64,000 nt of DNA from Takakia lepidozioides (taxonomy: Eukaryota; Streptophyta; Takakiopsida; Takakiales; Takakiaceae). The stretch spans positions 15,314,001 through 15,378,000 of the forward strand of contig CM060734.1 of NCBI GenBank assembly GCA_030704615.1, in the 5' to 3' direction. The notes beneath the pieces are model-generated. The model searched no databases, was not told where the DNA came from, and saw only the letters and a list, made by a program, of their open reading frames with translations. This document shows, one piece after another, positions 42,361 to 53,974 of this stretch (position 1 is its first letter; every line of letters begins with the position of its first letter). The position numbers were made by a program, and so were the translations under genes.

Positions 42361-43392
42361 GATGGAAAAACGGCGCCGAATTTCCATGTGTGTCTCATGG
42401 AGTCGTGTTGGGGGGAGAGGGCTCCACGTGGATGCCAGAGTTCATCCCCCGGATGGAAAAATGGCGCCGAATTTCCATCCGAGGGGGCTGGGATGAAGTC
42501 GTCTCGGGGGGGAGAGGCCGACACGGGGCTGCTAGAGTTCATCCATGGAAAAATGGCGCCAAATTTCCATCCGAATTTCAGTCGTTACTTCACCTTTTTC
42601 GAGTTTTTTTGTATAATCTGACCCTGAACATACAGTTTTCTCCCTCCGGACCACTTTTTGTGTACGTTATCCCTACAAATTTCATCCACTGGATGGAAAT
42701 TTGGCGCTATTTTTCCATCCGAGGGCGCTCCGACTTATCCTGCCGATGGAAATTCGGCGCCGGTTTTCCATCCGAGGGAGCTCCGACTTCAACTTGCAGA
42801 TGGAAATTCGGTGTCGGTTTTCCATCAAAGCGCCTGTGCATGACTACGTCTCGGTTGGAGGGAGGGCCACGTGGCGCTCCTACTTCATCCGCCAGATGGA
42901 AATTCAGCGCCATTTTTCCATCTAGGGGATTGTGGATGAGGACGTCTCGGGGGGAGGGAGTGCCAGTTGGCACTCGGTCTTCATCCGCTGGATGGGAATT
43001 TGGCGCCGTTTTTCCATGCAGCGGCTTGTGGATGATGCCATTAGGGGTGGAGCGAGCTCCACGTGGCGCTCCTACTTCATCCGCCGGATGGAAATTCGGC
43101 ACCGTTTTTCCATCCAGGGGATTGTGGATGAGGACGTCTCGGGGGGAGGGAGTACCAGTTGGCACTCGGTCTTCATCCATTCGGCGCCGTTTTTCCATCC
43201 AAGGGATTCTGGATGAGGACGTCTCGGGGGGAGGGAGTTCCACTTGGCGCTCCTACTTCATCCGCCGGATGGAAATTCGGCACCGTTTTTCCATCCAAGG
43301 GATTGTGAATGAGGATGTCTCGGGGGGAGGGAGTGCCAGTTGGCGCTCCGACTTCATCCGTTGGATGGAAATTCGGCGCCGTTTTTCCATCC
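42361..43392. repeat. Satellite with palindromic core, about 96 bp period
   Basis: Twelve copies of a core near GATGGAAATTCGGCGCCG followed by TTTTTCCATCC. It is an inverted repeat with 9-base GGATGGAAA/TTTCCATCC arms around GGCGCC. Cores start near 42361, 42451, 42543, 42691, 42745, 42799, 42895, 42990, 43086, 43171 (left arm lost), 43267 and 43363. The last six are spaced about 81-100 bases with a shared spacer (GAGGACGTCTCGGGGGGAGG). The first three carry the asymmetric centre in reverse orientation. An open frame across the array is a by-product of the period. Confidence 0.9.
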
Positions 43393-43423
43393 AGCGGACT
43401 GTCGATGAAGTCTCGGGTGGAAG

Positions 43424-43846
43424 TTGGGACAGGTGGCGAGCTCCATACCTATGACATTGAAGGGCGCCGACCAGCATTCATTGTCCGCAACCGTTGGTTT
43501 TGAACAGGACGTTCCGCACGGATTCCGCGCTGCCTTCTCGGATACGCATGGAACCCCTGACGTGACGGGTGGATGCAGTTCCACTCGAGGCCTGTACGCA
43601 CGCATTCTGTGGGAGATTTTTCTGTTACTCGGACTTATGCCGCATGGAGTAGGTCTTGGCTCTCCTGAGAGAAACCCCACATCCAGACCGCGGCGCAAAC
43701 TCAAACCTTTGTACTACGGGACGCGTCCAACGTCTCGCATGGCCAAACTGAAGCTCCAGCAGGAGATCCCCTTGTCTTGCTCACAACCCGTGCCAACTGA
43801 AGCCGAGCACTCTCAGGCGAGCCCCTGCTTCCTCCTCTCTATGTAG
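43424..43846 (+). CDS. Unidentified 140-residue open frame
   Basis: Starts MGQVASSIPMTLKGADQHSL and ends SPCFLLSM. One hydrophobic stretch (ILWEIFLLLGLMPHGVGL) sits near residue 65. It begins where the satellite ends. No family recognised, and the opposite strand is also open over part of it, so it may not be coding. Confidence 0.25.
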   Translation: MGQVASSIPMTLKGADQHSLSATVGFEQDVPHGFRAAFSDTHGTPDVTGGCSSTRGLYARILWEIFLLLGLMPHGVGLGSPERNPTSRPRRKLKPLYYGTRPTSRMAKLKLQQEIPLSCSQPVPTEAEHSQASPCFLLSM

Positions 43847-43849
43847 CAT

Positions 43850-44398
43850 GTGTGGTCGTCTGATTGGCTTTGTTTTGTTTGTTTTGGCATCCTTCTACAT
43901 GTGCTTCTGCGTGTGTTTTTAAGCCTTTACTTGGTTTTTCTTTCATGGTTGTTCCATGCCACTCCCTACTCTGCAGTGTAGGTGGGGACCTACTTCCCCT
44001 AAACCTGGCAGTTGGATTGAGCTGTCTGAAGCAAGGTTGCTCGAGCTCCACGGCTGGTTGATGTCCCATTGCCCGGAGGGCAATTTCATGTGGAGGAAAG
44101 TGACTTGAGGACGAGTAGGAGGGGCTGGTATGGACTTATGGACGAGAGCCCAAGTGGAGGGCGCCGCATAGAGTACCATTACTTGAGTCGATAGAGCATC
44201 CCAAGAACTCTCACATTGAAAGGTTGATCCCATCTTACCATTTCACCATTTATGTATGTGATTCATTTATTTTCCAGGCAAAGCTTGAAGTTGAAATTAG
44301 GCCCTCAAAAGAGGAGTGTGCATTGTGGAACCGCAGTCTGACAGTCATTGGCAGCAGTCTGCGGACCACGTGCTTCGCATTTTCGGGTCGCCAAAGCG
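43850..44398. other. Gene-free spacer before the CACTA terminus
   Basis: No gene or repeat recognised. It ends GCGCCAAAGCG immediately before CACTAG at 44399. Confidence 0.45.
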
Positions 44399-45632
44399 CA
44401 CTAGAAGAAAAAACAGCTTTTTCCACGGCTTTTTTCACACTTTTTTCCGTGGAATCCGCCCCAGTCCACACCTGCCGTGGGTGTAAGAAATGACGAGTGC
44501 TTTTGGACACCCCATGGACGGCCTGGCTCTCGGGTGGCCCTGTGGAGAAGTCCACGGGTGGCCTTTTTCACGGGGTTCATGGCTTTTTCCACGAGCGACG
44601 TGTGCTTTGGCAAACACCACCACGTGGATCATAGATGTACAAAGGTGTGGACTTGTCCACACCTACGGGAAAACCATGCGACTGCCTGTCACCAGGGTTT
44701 CACGACATCTGGGCAACGGTGTGTGCAACACGTGTATTTTTGTGGGGATGACACGTGTATGGAGACAAAGAGGAGATGTGCACTTATGTGGAGCGGACAT
44801 CTGGCGTGGCATGTGGGTGTGAAAAAAGCCATTCGGTGTGAGACCATCCACTGGCTGTTTTCACAACTTCAGCAAGTTTGGGGGCCACATGTTCCGTGGC
44901 AAACACCGCCACGTGGATCCTAAACATACAAAGGGTGGGACTTGTCCACACCTACGGGAAAATGATGCGACACCCTGTACCTGGGCTTGACGACATGTGG
45001 GCAACGGTATGGGCAACGCGTGTATTTTGGAGAGGACGGCACGTGGCGTAATCTGCATGGAGTGGGTGTGTAGTATTTTACTGCCTATACTGTAGGTCAT
45101 TCCACATAGCCACAGGAGCATACCATAGTGGGTCTGAAATATTCTACTGCTGATGTTGTAGGTCATTCCACAAAAATGTGGAAGATGCCACAGGCAAGCT
45201 ACGGTTGATTTCACATATTGTGACGTCATGGTGTGCACAATTATTCCATAGGCATCATGATCATATCACAAATCGTGATACTGTCCACACTGTCAGTTTC
45301 ACAGTCCATGTGAAATATGACTCATATACATAAACACAATTCCAAAGCACTGCGGCAACAACCTGCTCATGACATGTACAATTGACTAAGCATGGCCAGA
45401 ACAATAGAAAGAATGACCAGATGCAAGGGTGCTTCAAAGTTGGGTGCGCCCCTTCATTGCCCAAATAAAGTTTAGTCTGAACATGCAAGTATTTGCAGAG
45501 TCTGCACTGCTGATCACAACCCCACAATGTACCCAAATCCTACATTGATGCGCACAATAACGAAAAAAGGTGAAATTGATATGAAGCGGCGTTCAGTCAA
45601 AATTGCCTTCAAATTGAGGATCCCCCACAACC

Positions 45633-48600
45633 TCATGTTCGGGTCAGTTTGAGGAACTTGGCAGACCACAGGGCCGTGCTGCCTACAGTGTCACTGAGCA
45701 TCACAATGGGAGGCCTAACATCATTGTTGGGGTATGGTAGAGCAACATCTGCCCCATGTACTGATTCAACCGAGACAACATGATAATCGGCATGAACGAC
45801 ATAAGCCAGCCAGTCAGTCGACATGCCCAATATATGGCCCACGCCTGCCTTCCGTTTGGGTGCATTGGGGTCAAACATTGTGACCTTGTCACCAACCTGA
45901 AACTGGGACAGCCAACACCACCAATGTGTGCCCTTGTCATTTGTTATGCACATGCAACAGTTATGGACAGGGAAAACGCGAGATGCCATCATATAGCCCT
46001 ACAAACAAAATACGGATGTACTTCCACGAAGGAAAACTTACAACAAGTGTCGGCGCTTTGAAGCTTCCCATACGGCTCCCATCAACGTTGCTGGCAGCAA
46101 GTCTTGCGGACTTCTTCCTATTCTCCGCAACAATTTCCCTTGGTGGCTTCTGAATCAATAGAAACCCACACATGTACACAGAAGTCATGAACGGCCTGCA
46201 GGTATTGCATAATCGACTTGGAACAGCACAAGAATATAGGAACACAAGTACTTACCTTCCGTACAACGGCCAATTTTGTTGTTGAATCAATGTTCTTCCC
46301 TGCCCCAACAATAACCACTCCTGTGCCCTTGCCCCTGCCCCTATGTCTTGGGCACTCTGTCTAAGTTCACTGCCGGTGTGATCCTCCAGTACAGGCACTC
46401 CCTTCTCAATAAGGGGGGATAGGTCATCATTGGCACCATAATTAAGGCAAGGATCGTCACATGCCATGTTCTGAACTTTGTCCTCACCGTGGCATCTTCT
46501 TCCACAATACTACTGCCCCCTTTCCTTTGTCCACTGCCTCCACTGCTAGGGCTGCTCACTTGTACTTGTCATTCCACAGTAGTCGCAGGTGGGACACACC
46601 ACGAACAGGGGGCGACAACTCACACACAATGTTTGATGTTGATGGAGATTCATCCCTCGGCAGGTCCAAACCGAGCTTCGCTGCCAATGCCATGTTGAAC
46701 TTGTCTGTCTTAGATACTGCAGCGGCAAACATGGATTTCATTACCTGCAATTCCAATTTGTGCTCCATTGAGCTGGCCTCCATTGTATGTTTCCATCCTT
46801 CCAAGCCATCAAGCCGAGAAGCCAATGCTCCAAGGCCCTGCCACAAAAAGGGTGCAAATACGATTCAATACATCTATCGCACTAGCCATGCGAGGTAATT
46901 TATTGGACAACAACACAGGAAGGCAAAACCATAAATAATTGACAAGCACATCATTGCAACAAATGCAGGTGGGTTAGTTACTTACAGATCGGGTGGCCCC
47001 TGCTGAATCAGAACCATACCCCTTGTTGCTATTCTCTCCCAAAATTTCGGATAGAAGTGGAGGACGACCACTTGTCTTAGCCTACACATGGACAGGATAT
47101 GGGAATATTAGTGCCATCCTCTAAGATGTACTCATAAGACGTTGTTTGCCGTAGCCTTGTGGCCATTGACCCCGCGCCCAGTTTGAGCGGGAAAAAAAGG
47201 GACAGAACCTACCTCTGTCAGGGGCTGACGTTGGTAGTAAGACTTACCTCCATATAAAGAATTAATCTGGGTTTTCCAAATATCCTCCAGAAATCCCTTC
47301 ATACAAGCATCAATCTGCTGTGTGTGATTTGCCCAAAAACTAGGCCTCAGGAGGGCCTGGGCTTTTGGCTCAGCCTCGAGACTTTCAAAGTTGGTAAACA
47401 GGGGTACAGGCACAATTCCCTTAATAAATTTGAAGAGAGCGTCTCTTTGGTGAGAGAACCCCGGACAGTGTATCAGAAAATGAATATTGTCTTCAGATTG
47501 CCCACACAACGGGCAATTGCACTCTCCCTTTCCTCTCTGCTTCTGTTTGCTGTTCAAAGGTAGGCTTCCTGCCTTGAGTTTAAATTTCAGTCTAGTGCCG
47601 AGAGTGGGTAGACCCTTGAGGTCATCCAAGATGTCCTCCCCCATGTCACAGACTGGAAACAAGTTCAGGGAAGTTTTCTGCCTAACTTCATTTTCATCAG
47701 ACAATCTCATGGCAACAGACATGGCTGAGGACACTACAGCCTCCAAGTCAGATTTATCCAGCAGGGTCAAGACTTGCGGATCCAGGTCCAGGTCCTTGAG
47801 GATCTCTTCTACTCTCTTCTGCCAGGACTTAGCCTGTTTGACAGGGCGGTCCTATTTCCAAGATAGAGAGTCGATTAACTTAGGATATCTAGTGTTGGGC
47901 ATATGTTGCAGCTGACCCCACCATCTGACCTTGAATTCATCTCGTTGGGAGCTTAAGGACGGAATGCCAAACTCACCCCGAACAGCCACATTGGCTGTTT
48001 TGGAGCATGCTGACATACACTCCTTAAGCACCCCCACTTGAATGGATTCTAGAGACTTAGCCTGGTTGGAGTTATCAACCCATATAGCAGATCCGTACTC
48101 CAAGGTAGGTCTAATAATGCGACAAAGCATGGTTTTCTTAACCTCAGAGTTGACCCCTCTGCAGTGGAAAAATTTAGTGAGCCCCAGAGCTTTGCCCTTG
48201 CCAGTTTGAACAACTTTCCGGATATGTGCATCCCAATTACAATTGGAGGAGAACTCAACGCCCAGGTAAGTGTAGGAAGGGAGGACCGGGATCTCTTGGC
48301 TACCCCACTGCCACTTAAGATCACTTCCTCCCTCTCCTCTGTCGTTGAATGCTACCACTGCACATTTGCTGACATTAGCCTCTAGCCCCCAAAGATCAAA
48401 GTATCTCTTCGCGCAATCAATCAACTCCTGGAGATTGGTTGGAGTCTCCCCTATGCCTGCGAAGTCATCCGCAAACATAAGGGCTGGTATGGTGGTATCA
48501 CCCACCCTTAACCCAAATCCCTCACTTTCCACATCCTCGAGGAGTTGATTGATGAAAACATTGAAGAGCAGAGGGGAGAGAGTACATCCTTGAGCTACAC

Positions 48601-51600
48601 CTTGGTCTATGTCAAAGAAGTTGGACTTCTGTCCGTTAACAGTGACACAGTTTTTGGTGTGAGCATACAAGTTGTGGACAACTCTCCACATCTTTCCCTT
48701 GATCCCACAAGACCATAGGCGGAACCATAGGCCATCTCTCCACACTGTGTCATAAGCCTTTTTGACATCCAGGAAAAAGACATAAGTGGGTTTCCCTTCT
48801 TTTCTCCTTCCCTGGATAATCTGGCTTAGAGTGAAGATATGATCAACACATCCCCTGTTTTGCCGAAAGCCAGCTTGGCCTTCGTGGAAACAACCTCTAG
48901 ACTCCAGATCAACCTCGAGACGAGTACTTATAACTCTGCAGAATGTCTTGCCAACAGCATTGAGGAGCGTGATGCCACGGTAGTTCCCCGGTTCTTCTCT
49001 GTCACCCTTCTTGTATAGATTGACAATGACCCCCTGTCGCCAGCGAAAGGGGATCATTTCAGTCTTCTAGATAAGGTTAAAGAGGAGAACTAGGGCCTCT
49101 ATCATGGGATCGCCACCGTGCTTGATAAGCTTGTTGACAATACCATCAGGTCCACCAGCTTTATATCCATTTAAATGTTCAATTGCTTCCACAATCTCTG
49201 AAGAACTAATGGGAGCATTATAAGCCATTGAAATATACTCCAGTTCATCAGGGCTGTTTTGAATCATAGGAACAGTTTTTCCAACTGTGTCCCTCCATTT
49301 AGTAGAAGACCCATCACTGTTAGACCTAGAAGTTCTGCCAAGGATACTGTAGTGAGTTTCAAAGGTTTTGACAATGTCAACCGATGAAGTCACCACTGCA
49401 CCTTTAGTAGTCTTCAGCGCTTGTACTTGCTGACCCATGTAGGCATATTCTAAAGACGGAAAGGCCCCAAGCTTTCCAACTAAATCCAATGCACTACCTT
49501 ACCTGAAGCAAAGCGCTTCAGGTCGAAACAAACAAGGACACGAGGTCACAAGGCCGGCATTTAGTCACAGAGACATTAATGTACTCCCGTTTCAAGTCCA
49601 CCCAATGTCAATAGGCTTCCTAGAGGACAGGGAGAATGCCATCCTCTAAGAGTAAGATACAAATGACAAGATACCTCACTACCTGAATATATTGGCAATG
49701 TCATGAGACAGGCAGATTTACCAGACGTTCCTCAACACCGCTAAGGCCACTGCGTCCAGATCTCGAAGGGGCACCAACATGTCCCCGTGCATGCTTGCCA
49801 TTATCACGACTCTTTTGCCATTCGGGCGTGTTCCAATGCCTCACAAGTTCTGCCCAAGTCTTGTCCGCAACATAGTGGGGCTTAGGTTTGCCACGGGAGT
49901 ACACTTTTCTAAACAGTTTGATGCGCTGGTATTTAATGACGCCTCCAATCTCAGTTCGAAGTTGGGCGCCAGTTATCCCAGGAGGTAAATATTCCCAATC
50001 ATCTGCTAATAGTTCACCCACCTCGTCAATCAGACTTTGAGGTTGAAGATGGATGGGCACAGAACAGTCCAGCACACGTTGGCATTGCCCTCGCAGGGCT
50101 GCCAGCCAGTCATTCCGTGCATCCCCGCATGGGCCCTTTTTGCCACACGCAACTATGAATCTCTTTTGCCCAGCAGCAACATTTGCACAAGACGTTTCCT
50201 TCAACCCTCTCCGTGCTACTCTCCTCGCCTTGCGCAAAAAATTGGCTCTGTCCTTGCCAGTCAAATGTTGCGCATCTGGAGTAATATTGGAATCACGGGC
50301 CTCCTCTCCTCCCTCACAACCTGCAACATGGGGCCCTTCAGGCGGACATGAACCCTGCCACGCACCAACGTGGGGTGTGGGGTGGGCAGGAACATAACCT
50401 GTGCTTGGAGTTGGTGAGCTTGGGAATTGAAGAGGCCGCGAAGCGTTGCAATTGGGTGAAGCTATGGGCTGCCTGGAATAAGGGCCATGCAACGGCGCAG
50501 TATACATGGGGCTTCTGGGATACGTTGCCTGGGGAGGATGCGCAGGTGGGGGAGGGTTGGGGTGAGGGTACCACACACCTTCGTGGTAGTGCCCATGCTG
50601 AACAGGAGCATGTTGTGCTTCCCCAGTTTGCGGAAATGCCCCACACGGAACTGCACATGACCGGTTCTCCCCTGACGGGCTGTTTGCATTGTACGACTGA
50701 GAAAAGGGCGGGTGAATTTCAGGGGCGGCTGGAACATGAGCAGTCTGTTGTTCATACTGTGCATACCTCTCAATGCCAGGGGGATAAAACGCACCAGTGT
50801 TACGTGGAAAGGAGGGAGGGCCTCCTCCATCCGGGGTTGGTTGAGGACGTGGGGAGGGATGGTTGAAGACACCTGCCGGAGCAACTCCCTTCTTCTTTCT
50901 CACTGGATCCTGCAAATCAACATGTGGGAAAGAGTTATGTAGGAAGATAAAGCATGAACATCATGTAGGATACATCAACAAAAAACGCGCTCTATAATAT
51001 ACATACATTGAATGCAGCAGAAATCGCACCCAAAATGCATTTAGGTCTGATCCATTGAACACGCCAAACGTCACTGGGAAAGTCCTCCTTGTATGTTTCG
51101 ACCCTCTTTTGGGGTTCTTTGGGGAATCCCTTGTAGGCACAATCTGGCCCCGATGACCATCGTACATATCAATGAGAGTACAATATGATAATGGCTAATA
51201 ATGGCTTCACATATTATCAACATTTGACAATAGAGGGGGCAGGAAGATGGGGGAGGAAGAGTTGTGAGCGCCCCCTCTCGGACATGGCTGGCTGATGAGG
51301 CGGTGCTCTTGGGGGTTCCTCCTCTCCCACTACAATTTCTTTCTTGTTGCAACATGACACCACAATATGCAGCCCCCTACCTGTGCAGGTCCCTCCCTCC
51401 CACAACCCCCTTTGTGCTTTTTGGGTATTAAGACAGGCCATCACAAGTTTGAACCTCCTGTGAGGGAGTCAGCCATCTGCAGAGTTGCATTTCTCATGGC
51501 ACAAAATGGAAAAATGTATAGAAGACTTTAATAACAGATTTGGGTTCCAAGGAATAGACGGTAGATAAACCCTGTATCATGAGGTATAGAGGGCAAGAAA

Positions 51601-52459
51601 GTGGTGCTTCATCCTGCTAGTGGAAAATGGAAAAAACTGTTGGGACCAAAAGGAAAAACAAATAAGAAGATGCAAATCCTGCCACAAACCTAAGAAATCA
51701 GTACAGCAAATGCCCACTTACCTCTCGTGGAAGAGGAGCTGGCCGTTTTGGTGCCCTCGGAGCATGCGTTGCATTGGGAGGCTTGGTCAGTCCACATGCA
51801 CCACTGATGTAGTTCTCCAAATCTGATACCTTGTCCACATCATCTCCATCCTCGTCCTCCTCTATGTCCTCGTGCATTTCCTCCTCCGAATTGTCGTCAT
51901 CATCTATGTTGTAATCCTCATCGAGCTCCTGATCACGCTCGTCGAGTTCCTCTGCCTCAGAGCCCACCGACTGGGGAGTCTCGGGCTCTTCCTCCGCCAT
52001 TGAAGGTAATGCTAGTTCTTTCAAGTGCCCACTTCGTCGAGGAGGCCCGTTCCACACAACTTTGGAGCTCCTAGTCGGCCGTTGTACACTCCTAGCTATG
52101 CTGCGCACACATTTCCAAAACCCTGTGTGAATCTTGCCCTAAACAAAAGGCGATCGTGAAAGTGCCATCACCATGAAACCTATGGGAGGGAAAAGCAGTA
52201 GGCTAATGTGGTGGGAAACCCCTACTCACTACCTGTGTAGCATGCATACTAAGGACAAGGGTGATCTGCTCACCTGCGCAACGCTCCCAATGTTCAGCTG
52301 AGCCAACGTCTCCTTGTTGGCCGCTATGCGCCTCTCTCGCTCTTCCTCGTAGGCAGTGCGTGGAGGGGTGTCGGGTGTAGAGGCCTTGCATGTCCGTGCC
52401 ATGGCGGGTTCCTCCTCGTCGCTCAAATCGCAGTAATCGACCTCAAACAAGACTACCAT
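45633..52459 (-). CDS. Transposase_24-like CACTA gene with introns
   Basis: Exons read from 52459: (1) 52459-52203, YEEERERRIAANKETLAQLN, the N-terminal signature of the plant Ptta/En/Spm family; (2) about 52138-51710, a basic segment (RSIARSVQRPTRSSKVVWNG) then a long acidic run (EDEDGDDVDKVSDLENY); (3) 50915-49720, Pro-rich then GVIKYQRIKLFRKVYSRGKP and WAELVRHWNTPEWQKSRDNG, matching the Transposase_24 core by eye; (4) about 47085-46985; (5) about 46846-46560, a helical segment (LASRLDGLEGWKHTMEASSM); (6) 46467-46252; (7) about 45900-45633, VGDKVTMFDPNAPKRKAGVG and a C-terminal DTVGSTALWSAKFLKL. A LINE fills the intron between exons 3 and 4. Exon borders are approximate. Confidence 0.68.
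47132..47770 (-). CDS. LINE C-terminal zinc-knuckle domain
   Basis: The 212-residue frame continues the RT polypeptide in another frame. It has ENEVRQKTSLNLFPVCDMGE, LPTLGTRLKFKLKAGSLPLN and a zinc motif CPLCGQSEDNIHFLIHCPGF (CX2CX8HX4C), which ends many LINE RT proteins. The frame break near 47850 separates it from RT. It ends five bases before the target-site duplication. Confidence 0.88.
   Translation of the reverse strand: MTLLDKSDLEAVVSSAMSVAMRLSDENEVRQKTSLNLFPVCDMGEDILDDLKGLPTLGTRLKFKLKAGSLPLNSKQKQRGKGECNCPLCGQSEDNIHFLIHCPGFSHQRDALFKFIKGIVPVPLFTNFESLEAEPKAQALLRPSFWANHTQQIDACMKGFLEDIWKTQINSLYGGKSYYQRQPLTEVGSVPFFPAQTGRGVNGHKATANNVL
47852..49489 (-). CDS. LINE reverse transcriptase
   Basis: Two frames, 49489-49067 and 49057-47852, separated by a stop/frame break near 49065. 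The first holds the N-terminal region (SSSEIVEAIEHLNGYKAGGP, DGIVNKLIKHGG). The second holds the core: RWRQGVIVNLYKKGDREEPG, NYRGITLLNAVGKTF, GFRQNRGCVDHIFTL, VFFLDVKKAYDTVWRDGLW, QGVAQGCTLSPLLFNVFINQ and ALMFADDFAGIG with the FADD catalytic pair. LGVEFSSNCNWDAHIRKV is the thumb. It would copy LINE RNA at a nicked target. The single break leaves an otherwise well preserved enzyme. Confidence 0.92.
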
Positions 52460-52628
52460 GATCTACTGATCAAACAATAGAAGGAGCGCATGTAGGAAAC
52501 AAAGGGGAGGTGGACCCGCCATACGAATACTCCAATGCCTGCAAGCACAAACGTAGGTTCCCCACATCCGAGCACTCGCTGACTTCCCACTTCAAAAACT
52601 AGCCAAACCCAGGAGCGTTTCGTGGGGG
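52460..52628. promoter_or_regulatory. Putative bidirectional promoter of the CACTA genes
   Basis: 169 bases separate the start codons of the minus-strand Transposase_24-like gene and the plus-strand TNP2-like exon. No clear TATA box is visible on either strand. The role is inferred from the divergent arrangement. Confidence 0.45.
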
Positions 52629-52852
52629 ATGAGAGAGGCCGGAACTAGAAACACCCGGCGCCGCACTGCGGTGCCCCACACTGACGCAAGACTTTGGCAA
52701 ATCGAGGAACGACGTGCAACTAGACTGGGTATTTCAAAGATAATGTGTCCCTGCAATGACTGCCATGGGGGTCGACTCCAATTTGTGGAAACTGCCAAAT
52801 TGCATTTGCTTGCCAATGACCGAGATCCACTGTTGGGTTATCCCATGGTGAG
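52629..52852 (+). CDS. First exon of a TNP2-like CACTA transposase (truncated)
   Basis: It opens with a basic region (RNTRRRTAVPHTDARLWQIE) and contains ISKIMCPCNDCHGG followed by TAKLHLLANDRDPLLGYP, matching the CPC..C...HL pattern of the transposase-associated zinc domain at the start of TNP2-type transposases. The exon ends at a consensus donor (ATG-GTGAGT at 52850). A possible second exon after TTTGCAG (53043) encodes VNMQVESVDSEDEDFVEERM and is cut by the LTR element at about 53120. The catalytic part is absent. Confidence 0.65.
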
Positions 52853-53119
52853 TGACGTGCATCTCTCGCCTCACTTCTCGCAGACATAACTTAGGATGAA
52901 GCCCTTAGAATGGTAATGTTGAACGGCCCTCCACTGTACATGTACGGTGGACTACTGTTGGAAACTAGCACGGTCAATTTGGAGATTCCCTGTTTTATGC
53001 AACACGTTACATTTTGGACAAGACTATACTCTTATAGTTTGCAGGTGAACATGCAGGTGGAGAGTGTCGACTCCGAAGACGAAGACTTTGTGGAAGAACG
53101 AATGCACCTCAGATCTTTC

Positions 53120-53974
53120 ACCTCGTGTTTGATCTTCTTCCCCTGCCAAATCCCTTAATCTTTCTTGCAAAGAAAAGGAAGGTGTAGTATCCAACTCTAA
53201 CTCTTCCGGTATGGGTGATGTACTCCCTGATCTCACTGGTGTGAGAGGTCCAGATGATTCCCCAATGTCTATTCCTCTCTCCCAAAGGTATGGATAATTA
53301 GCTTTCAGATAACTTTCTCTTTTTGCTGAATATCTCTGGAGTCTAGCTTCTCTTTCATCACTCATGTCCCATGTCCTTCATTTCTTTTAATGTGGCAATG
53401 ACCAAAACTCCCTTCTGTAGTATCTCTCGTATATGCCTGGGTTTCTCTCAAGCTTCAATGTTCCTCTGGATATACTAGAAGTCTCCGTTACCATATACCC
53501 ATATGGTAAACAAGTCTGAAAAGCTGTTCTTGGTGTGAGTTTGATCCACAAGATATCCTTTGGAATCTAGTTCTTTACCAGTACAAGTTCCTCATGCATA
53601 TGAGTATAAACATTCACCTTTCTTTCCTCCCAGCTGTCAAACTCTACTCGCTTAATGGATAGCAGGGCTATCACATAAACCGGTGTTGGTAACCAACGTG
53701 CTCTTCCTCTACAGGCCACCTGATAAATCTTTATCACTCCTTTCTCCAGACCCCATTCCGGGTCAGCATCATGCACTCTCTTAAGAATATTTTCTTTACA
53801 ACCGTCTGGCAATTCCAAGAACCTCTGAAAGAATTGTTTAGACAATCTTTCCTTCTTTGTTCCACAGGAAATTTGATTCACATCAAATTCTTTAATTCTC
53901 CAACCGCCATGATCCCACCAGATGCCTATCACATCAGATTGTTCATTACCCAGTTCCCCAGTATGGTCGCCAAA
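53120..53974 (-). pseudogene. Gag start of LTR element C (truncated)
   Basis: Frames 54082-53567 and 53365-53110 carry FFQRFLELPDGCKENILKRV, DADPEWGLEKGVIKIYQVAC and a charged linker (ERLRDLAGEEDQTRGE). The WGLKGGVI-type motif aligns with elements A and B, so it is a conserved N-terminal Gag module of this family. The primer site is at about 53955-53974. Capsid and pol are missing. Confidence 0.72.

Larger units (their letters stand above)
47127..49636 (-). mobile_element. 5'-truncated LINE
   Basis: It is flanked by a perfect 15 bp target-site duplication, TGCCATCCTCTAAGA at 47112-47126 and 49637-49651. The coding content is a non-LTR reverse transcriptase and C-terminal zinc domain on minus. 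No ORF1 or endonuclease is present, so the copy is truncated at its 5' end. The 3' end has no poly-A. A fragment of the same family lies at 18150-18400. Confidence 0.93.
44399..53120. mobile_element. CACTA-type DNA transposon (left end and two genes; right end lost)
   Basis: The left edge is CACTAGAAGAAAAAACAG at 44399, fitting CACTA termini. Inside is a subterminal zone (44399-45060) full of CCACACCTACGGGAAAA- and CACGTGGAT-type repeats, including a ~150 bp direct repeat (44609-44757 and 44898-45054). Then come a minus-strand Transposase_24-like gene (45633-52459) and a plus-strand TNP2-like first exon (52629 onward). The right part is missing, replaced at about 53120 by an LTR element. 45060-45630 shows no gene. 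Confidence 0.72.

Noticed and set aside
42327-43454. 375-codon frame across the palindromic satellite
   Set aside because: The repeat period is near a multiple of three and the unit lacks stops; both strands and other frames are also partly open.
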